Part shown: positions 1 through 6,514 of the stretch, in pieces | Position numbering within the stretch: the first letter of the stretch is position 1 | Layout of the letters: every line of letters starts with the position of its first letter | From: Candidatus Magasanikbacteria bacterium RIFCSPHIGHO2_02_FULL_50_9b | GTDB lineage: Bacteria; Patescibacteriota; Patescibacteriia; Magasanikbacterales; 2-02-FULL-50-9b | NCBI GenBank assembly: GCA_001782975.1 | Contig: MFQD01000037.1 | Span: 1 to 15,048, forward strand | Length of the DNA stretch: 15,048 nucleotides | Reading direction: 5' to 3' | Notes under the pieces: generated by a model | Told to the model about the DNA's origin: nothing | The model's input: the letters and a program-made list of their open reading frames with translations, nothing else | Databases searched by the model: none | Program-made: the position numbers and the translations under genes

Positions 1-642
1 CCAAAAAAAGCAGCGGCAATTACTGCAAGTTCAACTGAGCCCTTAGTGCAAAAAGCATTGCCCTCAACGGGCGCGTTCAATTTGGACATTGCGTTTTTTC
101 CGCAGGCACCGAAAAAAAACTGGGATGTGTACCATGAAGATTATTGCGAAGAGGCGGCGGTGCTTGGGGTGCATGCGTTTTTAAAAGAGAAAAAATATTC
201 AACTGATCAGATGGAAGTTGAGCTCGAAAAAATGCGCGATTGGGAAATTAATACATTCGGTTATTTTGAAAGCACGAGCATCGAACAGACGGCACGGATC
301 GCACGCGAATATTTGGGGTACAAAAAAGTGCGCGTGATCGAACGCCCGACAATCGCGATGATTCGCGCCGAGGTTGCAGCTGGACATCCGGTGATTGTTC
401 CGGCAAACGGCAAGCAGTTAAAAAATCCGCATTTTAAAAATGGTGGGCCAGAGTACCACATGTATGTCATTCGTGGATTTACTGAGCGTGGCGATGTGAT
501 CACGAATGATCCGGGAACGCAGTTTGGCGAAAATTATGTGTACAAAGTTTCAGTTGTTATGTCATCGATGGCTGATTGGAACAATGGCGAAGATCATGAT
601 GCGTTGCCAACTGGTACTCCGGCAGTGCTTGTGATAGAGTGA
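1..642 (+). CDS. C39-like cysteine peptidase, 3' part of gene
   Basis: This is a papain-fold peptidase of the C39-like (Peptidase_C39_2) type, probably acting outside the membrane on proteins or peptides. The reading frame is open from base 1, so the gene starts upstream. A GTG at 46 is in frame but need not be the start. Residues before it are rich in Ala/Lys/Ser, like a linker after a secretion signal or anchor. Counting from that GTG, the motif PQAPKKNWDVYHEDYCEEA (19-37) carries the presumed catalytic Cys34. EYHMYVIRGF carries the presumed His138, and NDPG carries Asp155. This order (Cys, then His in a strand-like hydrophobic stretch, then N-D-P) fits the family. The following helicase starts 16 bp downstream on the same strand. 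The family includes bacteriocin-leader peptidases of ABC exporters, but no transporter domain is visible here. Substrate is unknown. Confidence 0.85.
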   Translation, partial: PKKAAAITASSTEPLVQKALPSTGAFNLDIAFFPQAPKKNWDVYHEDYCEEAAVLGVHAFLKEKKYSTDQMEVELEKMRDWEINTFGYFESTSIEQTARIAREYLGYKKVRVIERPTIAMIRAEVAAGHPVIVPANGKQLKNPHFKNGGPEYHMYVIRGFTERGDVITNDPGTQFGENYVYKVSVVMSSMADWNNGEDHDALPTGTPAVLVIE

Positions 643-658
643 GTGCTCATTACAACAT

Positions 659-2647
659 ATGCCGATTGATTTTAGGAAGGAACTCAATGAGGAACAGTTT
701 CAGGTTGTTGCCGAGGGGGACGGCGCTTGTTTGGTTCTCGCCGGCGCGGGGTCTGGAAAGACGCGAACCATCACGTACCGCGTTGCGTATTTGCTCGAGC
801 GTGGCGTTCCGGCTGAAAATATTTTATTGCTGACATTCACGAACAAAGCAGCAAAAGAAATGGCTGGCCGCGTGACTGAATTGAATGGCGCTGCGCCGCA
901 AGGGTTATGGAGCGGCACGTTTCATCATATTGGCTACCGCATTGTGCAGCGTCATGCCACGCTGCTTGGTTTTGCATCACACATCACGATTATCGATTCT
1001 GAAGATTCGCGCAATTTGTTAACACAGGTTTTAAAAGACGAGGGGATTGATCCAAAGGCGCGCAAGTTTCCGTCCGTTGCAGTGATTGCGGACATCTATT
1101 CCTATTCGCGCAACGCGATGATCTCTGTTGAAGAGGCGATTGATGTGAAGCGACCGAGTGCATTTGGGGTGGCGACTGACATTGCGAATGTGCTGCGTGT
1201 CTATGAAACACGCAAGCGTGAAAGCGGGTTTGCGGATTTTGATGATTTGCTGTGTTTGTGGCTCAAGCTGCTCTCTGAACATCCGGAGGTGCAGCACCGG
1301 TTGTCCGAGCAGTTCAAATATATTTTGGTTGACGAATATCAGGACACCAATCGCGTGCAGGCAAAAATTATTCAAAAAATGTCTGCGGTTCACGGCAACG
1401 TGCTCGCGGTCGGCGACGACGCACAATCAATTTATTCATTTCGCGCCGCGGACATTGCAAATATTTTGGATTTTGAAAAACACTACGTCGGAGCGCGCGT
1501 GTTTCATTTGTTAACCAACTACCGATCAACGCCGCAAATTCTTGCGGTCGCGAATCATGTCATTAAACAAAATGAGCGGCAGCACAAAAAAGAGTTGCTC
1601 GGAATTTTGGCGCCGTATGAAAAACCGATGTTACTTCGTTCAGATACGGCAGAACTCGAAGCAGAAAAAATCGCAGATAGCATCACCCGTTTGCGGCGGC
1701 TCGGCCATAAATTAAACGAGATCGCCATATTATTTCGCTCAACATTTCATTCACAGCCACTTGAAGTTGAGTTGACGCGGCGAAATATTCCGTACGACTA
1801 TCGGGGTGGTCAGCGATTTTTTGAGCGCGCACATATTAAAGATGTGCTTGCGTATTTGCGTGCATACACCTCAACCAAAGATTCGATCGCGTGGCATCGA
1901 ATTTTGGTGCAGCAAGAGGGTATTGGACTTGAGTCAGCGCGGAAATTGTATGATCGTTTGAAGCAATTTGGATCTGTGTCTGAATTGCTTCATGGCGATG
2001 CAGGACTCGAAGTTGAAAAGCGGTGCGCTGGCGGATGGGCAGTGATCACAAAAACGCTGTGGGAATTATCACTCCACCACGAGAATGTTGGTACGATGAT
2101 TCGGATCATTAAGGATCAGGCGTATCGTGCGTATGCGGAGCATGAGTTTCAAAATTATCGAGATCGACTTGATGATGTTGAACAGCTTGCAACCTTTACC
2201 GATCGGCTGACTGATCTGAAATCATTTCTTGCCGAAACGGCGCTGCAAGAACAGAATCGCGGGAAAACATTGGCTGGCGACGACAAAGTGGTGTTGTCAA
2301 CAATCCATCAGGCAAAAGGACTTGAATGGGACACGGTGTTTCTGATCAATTTAGTTGCCGGTGCGTTTCCAAATGAGCGTGCATTGCTCGAAGACGGCGG
2401 CGTCGAAGAGGAGCGTCGATTGTTTTATGTTGCCTTGACACGCGCACGGAAAAATTTATATCTGTCCTATGTGGTGATCGGCGGTAGACAACACGAACTG
2501 ATGGTGTCGCCATCGCAGTTTATTGATGAGATTGATTCAAACTTGATCGACAATGAAAATAAATCTGGCTCGTCGGAACCAACCTATTCCTACGAGCCAG
2601 ACGGAACGACTGATTGGCGCAAAAAAAGTTTTTTGCGGTCAGTTTGA
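659..2647 (+). CDS. UvrD/PcrA-family superfamily 1 DNA helicase
   Basis: This is an ATP-dependent 3'-5' DNA helicase of superfamily 1A, expected to act in nucleotide-excision and mismatch repair and in removing proteins from DNA. All core motifs are present: Walker A AGAGSGKT (28-35), motif Ia LTFTNKAA (58-65), FADFDDLL (191-198), motif II YILVDEYQD (221-229), motif III VGDDAQSIYSFRAA (251-264), motif IV NYRS (287-290), motif V STIHQAKGLEW (547-557) and motif VI with RRLFYVALTRAR (near 586-597). At 662 aa it is shorter than typical PcrA/UvrD (about 720). The tail after motif VI is only about 65 residues, Ser/Glu/Asp rich, with no obvious Tudor-like C-terminal domain. The ATG at 659 is the first start after the peptidase stop; no Shine-Dalgarno lies close to it. 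UvrD, PcrA and Rep cannot be separated by eye, so I give no symbol. Confidence 0.93.
   Translation: MPIDFRKELNEEQFQVVAEGDGACLVLAGAGSGKTRTITYRVAYLLERGVPAENILLLTFTNKAAKEMAGRVTELNGAAPQGLWSGTFHHIGYRIVQRHATLLGFASHITIIDSEDSRNLLTQVLKDEGIDPKARKFPSVAVIADIYSYSRNAMISVEEAIDVKRPSAFGVATDIANVLRVYETRKRESGFADFDDLLCLWLKLLSEHPEVQHRLSEQFKYILVDEYQDTNRVQAKIIQKMSAVHGNVLAVGDDAQSIYSFRAADIANILDFEKHYVGARVFHLLTNYRSTPQILAVANHVIKQNERQHKKELLGILAPYEKPMLLRSDTAELEAEKIADSITRLRRLGHKLNEIAILFRSTFHSQPLEVELTRRNIPYDYRGGQRFFERAHIKDVLAYLRAYTSTKDSIAWHRILVQQEGIGLESARKLYDRLKQFGSVSELLHGDAGLEVEKRCAGGWAVITKTLWELSLHHENVGTMIRIIKDQAYRAYAEHEFQNYRDRLDDVEQLATFTDRLTDLKSFLAETALQEQNRGKTLAGDDKVVLSTIHQAKGLEWDTVFLINLVAGAFPNERALLEDGGVEEERRLFYVALTRARKNLYLSYVVIGGRQHELMVSPSQFIDEIDSNLIDNENKSGSSEPTYSYEPDGTTDWRKKSFLRSV
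2564..2601 (-). terminator. Intrinsic terminator of the cupredoxin gene
   Basis: Read on the minus strand, a perfect 10-bp stem (arms 2601-2592 and 2573-2564, sequence TCTGGCTCGT) encloses a further 4-bp GGAA/TTCC stem after one A-G mismatch, with an 8-nt loop. It is followed at once by TTTATTTT (2563-2556). It lies 57 nt beyond the stop of the minus-strand cupredoxin gene and inside the coding 3' end of the helicase gene. On the plus strand the hairpin has no T tract, so it should end only the minus-strand transcript. Confidence 0.8.
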
Positions 2648-2657
2648 TCGCGGGTGA

Positions 2658-3053
2658 TTATTTAACAATGACCACACCTTGAAATTTTTTGTCCTTGGCA
2701 GCGGCATGGTCGTGAAATTTCCATGTTCCTGCTTTTTCGAATTTAAATGTCCATGTGTCACCTGGCTTCAACCCGCCTTTTGCATCAAATTCTGGATATG
2801 CGGTATGTGATGGGTGCGGATCGGATGCAGGGCTGTGTGCCTTGAGATCGCTGTTGCGGAATTCGACCAAGTCGCCAACTTTGATGGTGACCTCTTTTTT
2901 GTCCAGACCTTGCGGATTCAATGTGATTGCAACGGTTGTTGGCTGTGGGCCAGTTGCGGCAGGTGGGGCTGGCGTTTGTGTTGATGAGCAGCCGGCGCCG
3001 AGTATAATAAATGCAGCGGTGAGCGCTGCGAGCTTGAGCGTTTTGTATTTCAT
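2658..3053 (-). CDS. Cupredoxin-like lipoprotein lacking the copper-ligand Cys
   Basis: This 131-aa secreted lipoprotein has a plastocyanin/azurin-like beta-sandwich signature. Residues 1-22 form a lipoprotein signal: basic MKYKTLK, a hydrophobic stretch, then lipobox LGAGC with Cys22 as the lipidated residue. A Pro/Thr/Ala-rich linker (about 25-40) precedes the domain (about 40-131). The sequence VGDLVEFRNSDLKAHS is typical of the cupredoxin first-ligand region (His73). The C-terminal ligand loop reads GTWKFHDHAAAKDKKFQGVVIV, with His114 and His116 but no Cys where blue-copper proteins have YHC-x-x-H. His80 and His83 (DPHPSH) add possible metal ligands. I recognise this His-rich, Cys-less variant as a recurring bacterial cupredoxin subgroup, so it probably does not form a classical type-1 blue-copper centre. 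Metal storage, copper binding or a structural role are possible. It is transcribed alone, convergent to the helicase (10-bp gap). Confidence 0.85.
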   Translation of the reverse strand: MKYKTLKLAALTAAFIILGAGCSSTQTPAPPAATGPQPTTVAITLNPQGLDKKEVTIKVGDLVEFRNSDLKAHSPASDPHPSHTAYPEFDAKGGLKPGDTWTFKFEKAGTWKFHDHAAAKDKKFQGVVIVK

Positions 3054-3061
3054 ATGTGGAC

Positions 3062-3090
3062 AGTATAAAGGGGCTCTTGCAGAGAGTCAA
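3062..3090 (-). promoter_or_regulatory. Sigma70-type promoter for the cupredoxin gene
   Basis: On the minus strand, -35 TTGACT (3090-3085) and -10 TATACT (3067-3062), each 5 of 6 to consensus, are separated by exactly 17 bp. The predicted start is near 3055, only 2 nt before the ATG at 3053. The mRNA would therefore be essentially leaderless. The -35 box sits beside that of the divergent ndk promoter. Confidence 0.8.
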
Positions 3091-3105
3091 AAAATCTGAT
3101 ACACT
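3077..3105 (+). promoter_or_regulatory. Probable extended -10 promoter for ndk
   Basis: A weak -35 TTGCAG (3077-3082) is followed after 17 bp by TACACT (3100-3105), preceded by TG at 3097-3098, giving an extended -10 (TGaTACACT). The predicted start is near 3112, giving a 17-nt leader before the ndk ATG. This is the nearest convincing plus-strand promoter I can see upstream of the tRNA and the polysaccharide genes. Confidence 0.6.
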
Positions 3106-3128
3106 CTTGCCAATATCATGTCAAATCT

Positions 3129-3611
3129 ATGAAATTTGAAGGCCTGTACGAAAAAACTCTTGTGCTCATTAAGCCCGATGCAGTGCAACGCGGCTTGATT
3201 GGTGAGATTTTAAAACGGTTCGAAATGAAGGGGCTCAAAGTTGTTGGTTTAAAATTGATGCGGCTTGACGAAGCAGTGCTGCGTGAACACTATGCACATA
3301 TTTCGGGGAAACCGTTTTATCCCGGTGTTGAACGATTCATGATGTCGTCGCCAATTGTGGCACTCTGTTTGGAAGGGCTTGAAGTTGTTGAAGCAGTGCG
3401 TTTGATTACCGGTGTCACCAAGGCTCGTCAAGCTGAAGCTGGTTCAATTCGCGGCGATTTGGCGATGAGTGTTGCGTGCAACGTGATCCACACATCTGAC
3501 ACGGTGGAAAATGCGCGTGCGGAAGTTGCGCGATTTTTTAAACCCGACGAAATTCACGACTACGACAAGAGCGAATTTGTACATGTGTACACCGAGGACG
3601 AGCGGGTGTAA
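3129..3611 (+). CDS. ndk: Nucleoside-diphosphate kinase
   Basis: The enzyme transfers the gamma-phosphate of ATP to NDPs through a phospho-histidine, supplying NTPs and dNTPs in the cytoplasm. The 160-aa product spans a full NDK fold. KTLVLIKPDAVQRG (9-22) holds the ATP-contacting Lys15, RGDLA (108-112) is the conserved loop, and NVIHTSD (118-124) carries the catalytic His121. Its last strand region (ARFFKPDEIHDY) is normal for the family. At 160 aa it is at the long end for NDK (130-160). The ATG at 3129 gives a natural N-terminus directly before the first beta strand; another ATG at 3118 runs only four codons to a stop. No Shine-Dalgarno is seen. The gene lies 26 bp upstream of tRNA-Pro and could supply the NTPs used for nucleotide-sugar synthesis, though that link is inference. 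Confidence 0.96.
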   Translation: MKFEGLYEKTLVLIKPDAVQRGLIGEILKRFEMKGLKVVGLKLMRLDEAVLREHYAHISGKPFYPGVERFMMSSPIVALCLEGLEVVEAVRLITGVTKARQAEAGSIRGDLAMSVACNVIHTSDTVENARAEVARFFKPDEIHDYDKSEFVHVYTEDERV

Positions 3612-3637
3612 GGTATGGTTGGCGCCACTCGAATCTG

Positions 3638-3710
3638 CGGGCTATAGCGCAGTTGGTAGCGCGCATGCATGGGGTGCATGAGGTCGTGGGTTCAAATCCC
3701 GCTAGCCCGA
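3638..3710 (+). tRNA. tRNA-Pro (anticodon GGG)
   Basis: A complete cloverleaf folds by hand. The acceptor stem is CGGGCTA (3638-3644) with TAGCCCG (3703-3709), all 7 paired, and discriminator A3710. The D arm is GCGC/GCGC with loop AGTTGGTA. The anticodon stem CATGC/GCATG encloses loop ATGGGGT, giving anticodon GGG (3671-3673) with G37. The T arm is GTGGG/CCCGC with loop TTCAAAT. C1-G72 with A73 and G37 after a GG-containing anticodon are hallmarks of bacterial tRNA-Pro. CCA is not encoded (the next bases are TTT), so a CCA-adding enzyme is needed. It sits 26 bp after ndk and 9 bp before the first glycosyltransferase. Confidence 0.97.
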
Positions 3711-3719
3711 TTTCACATC

Positions 3720-4778
3720 ATGAAATTATTAATCCTCACGCAAAAAATTGACCGCCGCGACGATGTGCTCGGCTTCATGCATCGGTGGGTTCAGGAATTC
3801 GCCGCTCAGGCTGAGCAGGTGACTGTTTTGTGTTTATATCAGGGAGAGTCCTCATTGCCACCGAATGTGCGTGTTTTTTCGCTCGGCAAGGAGCGCGGTG
3901 CGTCACGAATACAGTATTTGAAAAATTTTTTTCAGGTGATCTGGCGCGAGCGTGGCACCTATGATTCAGTGTTCGTGCACATGAACTATGAGTATGTCGT
4001 GCTTGGCGGATTGTTATGGCGCGTGTTAGGAAAAAAAATCGCGCTGTGGTACGCGCATGGCTCTGTGCCACTACTGCTCCATCTCGCAACCGCACTCGCA
4101 CACCGCGTTCTCACTTCAACGGTCAGTGGTTTCAGAATTTTGAGTTCAAAGAAAGTAGTTGTCGGTCAGGGTATTGATACTGATTTTTTTAAACCAGCGT
4201 CGACAAAATTTGGCGAAAAAAAATTTTCATTAGTGAGCGTTGGTCGTATTTCGCCGATTAAAAATTATGAAACAGTGATTGATGCAGTGAAGATTCTCGA
4301 AGAAAAAAATGTGGACGTTCAGCTGACTATTGTCGGAGGTGCTGGATTGGCTGCGCAAGAGGGGTATGCGCACGCTCTCGTCGAGCGCGTCGCAGCAGCT
4401 GGCTTACCGCATACCATTTCATTTGCTGGTTCTCGTTCGAACACGGATATTGTTCAAACGCTGCAACAGGCGGATTTGTTTGTGAACACTAGTTTGACTG
4501 GAAGTTTGGACAAGGCAGTGCTTGAGGCCATGGCTTGTGGTGTGCCGATTTTGACGTGCAATGAAGCGCTGATCGAGGTTTTGGGTCCGTACACTGAGCA
4601 GCTTATGTTTCCGGTTCAGGATTCGGCAGCGCTCGCTGATAAAATTTTCGAGATGCAACGTAAAACGGTTTCAGAGCGCACCGCGCTCGGCGAAAAATTG
4701 CGCGAGATTGTGGTGCGCGATCACAACCTCACGCGGTTTGTTGCAAAAATAATTTCATCATATGGAACGGCTGCATAA
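3720..4778 (+). CDS. GT4-family (GT-B fold) glycosyltransferase
   Basis: This 352-aa glycosyltransferase is predicted to add a sugar from a nucleotide donor during assembly of a surface glycan. The N-terminal Rossmann half begins MKLLILTQKID. The C-terminal donor-binding half shows GQGIDTDFF (149-157), VGRISPIKNYE (174-184) and TGSLDKAVLEAMACGVP (260-276). The usual GT4 E-x7-E motif keeps only its second Glu (E269); the first position is Gly261. The frame stays open back to an ATG at 3669, but that extension is a translation of the tRNA gene. I therefore place the start at the ATG at 3720, nine bases after the tRNA. The 3' end overlaps the next gene by 17 bp. It is the first of nine tightly packed co-directional genes. 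Donor and acceptor cannot be told from sequence. Confidence 0.88.
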   Translation: MKLLILTQKIDRRDDVLGFMHRWVQEFAAQAEQVTVLCLYQGESSLPPNVRVFSLGKERGASRIQYLKNFFQVIWRERGTYDSVFVHMNYEYVVLGGLLWRVLGKKIALWYAHGSVPLLLHLATALAHRVLTSTVSGFRILSSKKVVVGQGIDTDFFKPASTKFGEKKFSLVSVGRISPIKNYETVIDAVKILEEKNVDVQLTIVGGAGLAAQEGYAHALVERVAAAGLPHTISFAGSRSNTDIVQTLQQADLFVNTSLTGSLDKAVLEAMACGVPILTCNEALIEVLGPYTEQLMFPVQDSAALADKIFEMQRKTVSERTALGEKLREIVVRDHNLTRFVAKIISSYGTAA

Positions 4779-5568
4779 AATTCCGTGCACCATCGAGGTG
4801 TTAACGCACAACTCAGCGGCCACGCTTGAGCGGACGCTTCAGTCACTGGAAAGTTTTGATCAGATCATCGTGATTGACGGACAGAGTACTGATGCGACGC
4901 GCGAAATCGCGGCACGGTTTCACGCCGAGATTATTGATCAACAGGCACAACATCAAAAAAAGTTGAATACCATCGGTGACTTTGCCGCCATTCGCAATCA
5001 AGGGGTCGCACAAGCACGCCACAAATGGTTTGCGTTTGTTGATTCTGATGAGTTATTGACGTCGGCTGTTGTTCAGGAAATTGCTGACCTTGTTGGAGCG
5101 CAGACGCCACCCGGCGCATATTGGATTCCGCGGAAATATACACTGGATGGTGAGGTCATCGAGCGCGCGTGCACCTATCCGAACAAACAGATGCGCTTTT
5201 TTCATCTTGACGCCACCAATGGTTTCATCAAAAAAGTTCACGAGCGCATTGCAGTGAAAGCAGGGATGCCAATCGGTAGCTTGCGCAACGCTATGCTGGT
5301 TCCGGTGACGACTGACCCGATAGCGCGCCGCAGAAAACAACGGTATTACGTTCAAATTGAAGCTGAGTTACATAGCGAGATGAGCGTGCGTGAGTACCTG
5401 CGATTTGCAGCGCGTCACCTTGGCGTATCAGTGTTGTATGCATTTCGATCGATCCGAAATATTTTTTGGGGAAGCGGGAAGCGTTTGCCGTGGCGCTATG
5501 AACTCGATTATCATTTCTACAATGCACTGTTGATGAAGCAGTTTCTTAAAAAAATTCGCTGGCTATGA
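4762..5568 (+). CDS. GT2-family (GT-A fold) glycosyltransferase, WaaE/KdtX-like
   Basis: This 268-aa family 2 glycosyltransferase has a GT-A domain in the N-terminal half. IEVLTHNSAATLERTLQSL (11-29) is the classic GT2 opening, VIDGQSTDAT (37-46) binds the nucleotide, and FVDSDE (92-97) holds the D-S-D metal-binding motif. The layout resembles the KdtX/WaaE-type inner-core glucosyltransferases, but the acceptor here is unknown. The basic C-terminal part (about 200-268) has an amphipathic region that could associate with the membrane; no clear transmembrane helix is seen. The start ATG at 4762 lies within the previous gene (17-bp overlap), and the stop overlaps the next gene as ATGA. Both suggest translational coupling. 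There is no Shine-Dalgarno. Confidence 0.9.
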   Translation: MERLHKIPCTIEVLTHNSAATLERTLQSLESFDQIIVIDGQSTDATREIAARFHAEIIDQQAQHQKKLNTIGDFAAIRNQGVAQARHKWFAFVDSDELLTSAVVQEIADLVGAQTPPGAYWIPRKYTLDGEVIERACTYPNKQMRFFHLDATNGFIKKVHERIAVKAGMPIGSLRNAMLVPVTTDPIARRRKQRYYVQIEAELHSEMSVREYLRFAARHLGVSVLYAFRSIRNIFWGSGKRLPWRYELDYHFYNALLMKQFLKKIRWL

Positions 5569-6509
5569 GCCGTTTCATTTCACTGGTCATTCCTGCACTC
5601 AACGAGGAAAAAAATATCACGACGATCATCAACGCGGTGCGGCACGCGGTTGATGAGTTGCCACAATATCAATTTGAAGTTATTTTTGTGAATGATGGCA
5701 GCACTGACGGAACGGCGCGCGAGATTGCGGCGTGTGCGGCGCACGACCAACGCATCAAGTGCGTTGAATTTTCGAGAAATTTTAACAAGGAAATCGCCAT
5801 TACCGCCGGATTACATTACGCGCAGGGCGACGCGGCAATTATCATGGACGCTGATTTGCAACATCCGCCAGAGCTCATTCCGGAGTTTATCGCCGCGTGG
5901 GAACGTGGCGGTGAAATGGTCATCGGGGTTCGTGATGAATTGATCGGCGCGGGCATGATAAAAAAAATCGGATCCCACTTGTTTTTTCGCGTGATGCGTC
6001 TGTTCGGGGACGTCAATTTTTTGTCTGGGGAAACTGATTTTCGTCTGATTGACCGAAAACTCATTACGGTATTTAATACATGCAGCGAACGACGTCGAAT
6101 CGCGCGTGGTTTGCTCGATTGGCTTGGATTCAAAAAAGAGTACATTCACTTTATCGCGCCAGAGCGCACAAATGGCGTTGCGAAATACAGCGGCAAAAAA
6201 TTATTTGCGCTCGCCGGCGCTGCTCTTGTGGCGCACAGCATGTTTCCATTGCATCTTGCCGGATATCTTGGCGCGAGTATCACCGCGCTGTCCGGAATTC
6301 TCGGATTATTTGTGGTGATCGATATGTTTTTTTTGGCTGATCCACTCCAGCTCAAAATTACCGGTACGGCGATGTTGGCGATCATGATATTATTTCTCGT
6401 TGGTATTATTCTGATTTGCATCGGATTGATGGCGCTGTACATCAGCCACCTGCAAGAGAGCGTCGCAAATCGTCCGCTGTATGTGATCCGCTCAACAATT
6501 AATCTGTAA
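5565..6509 (+). CDS. Membrane-anchored GT2 glycosyltransferase, GtrB/ArnC/DPM1-like
   Basis: This 314-aa protein is of the polyprenyl-phosphate glycosyltransferase type: it likely transfers a sugar from UDP or GDP to undecaprenyl phosphate on the cytoplasmic face. SLVIPALNEEKNI (6-18), FVNDGSTDGT (41-50) and MDADLQHPPE (94-103, with the D-A-D metal site) are diagnostic. DFRLIDRK (158-165) and the basic loop RTNGVAKYSGKKL (201-213) fit the acceptor region. Two hydrophobic segments near 229-256 and 267-294 form the usual C-terminal membrane hairpin. GtrB-type enzymes provide lipid-linked single sugars for modification outside the membrane, usually with a GtrA flippase and a GT-C transferase; neither is in this window. 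The start overlaps the previous stop (ATGA), and the next gene is 5 bp away. Confidence 0.92.
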   Translation: MSRFISLVIPALNEEKNITTIINAVRHAVDELPQYQFEVIFVNDGSTDGTAREIAACAAHDQRIKCVEFSRNFNKEIAITAGLHYAQGDAAIIMDADLQHPPELIPEFIAAWERGGEMVIGVRDELIGAGMIKKIGSHLFFRVMRLFGDVNFLSGETDFRLIDRKLITVFNTCSERRRIARGLLDWLGFKKEYIHFIAPERTNGVAKYSGKKLFALAGAALVAHSMFPLHLAGYLGASITALSGILGLFVVIDMFFLADPLQLKITGTAMLAIMILFLVGIILICIGLMALYISHLQESVANRPLYVIRSTINL

Positions 6510-6514
6510 TTTTT

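Noticed and set aside
2618..2637. CGCAAAAAA/TTTTTTGCG inverted repeat at the helicase end, considered as its terminator
   Set aside because: The arms are separated by only 2 nt, the stem is mostly A-T, and no T tract follows. It codes for the Lys-Lys-Ser-Phe region of the protein, so it may be chance.
3578..3591. TGTACA-TG-TGTACA palindrome near the ndk end, considered as an operator
   Set aside because: It lies inside the ndk coding end and encodes normal residues; no -35/-10 pair is positioned around it.
3669..3719. N-terminal extension of the first glycosyltransferase reading MGCMRSWVQIPLARFHI
   Set aside because: It is a translation of the anticodon and T arms of tRNA-Pro. The -RSWVQIPLAR- type peptide is a common tRNA artefact. 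The ATG at 3720 gives a proper GT4 N-terminus.
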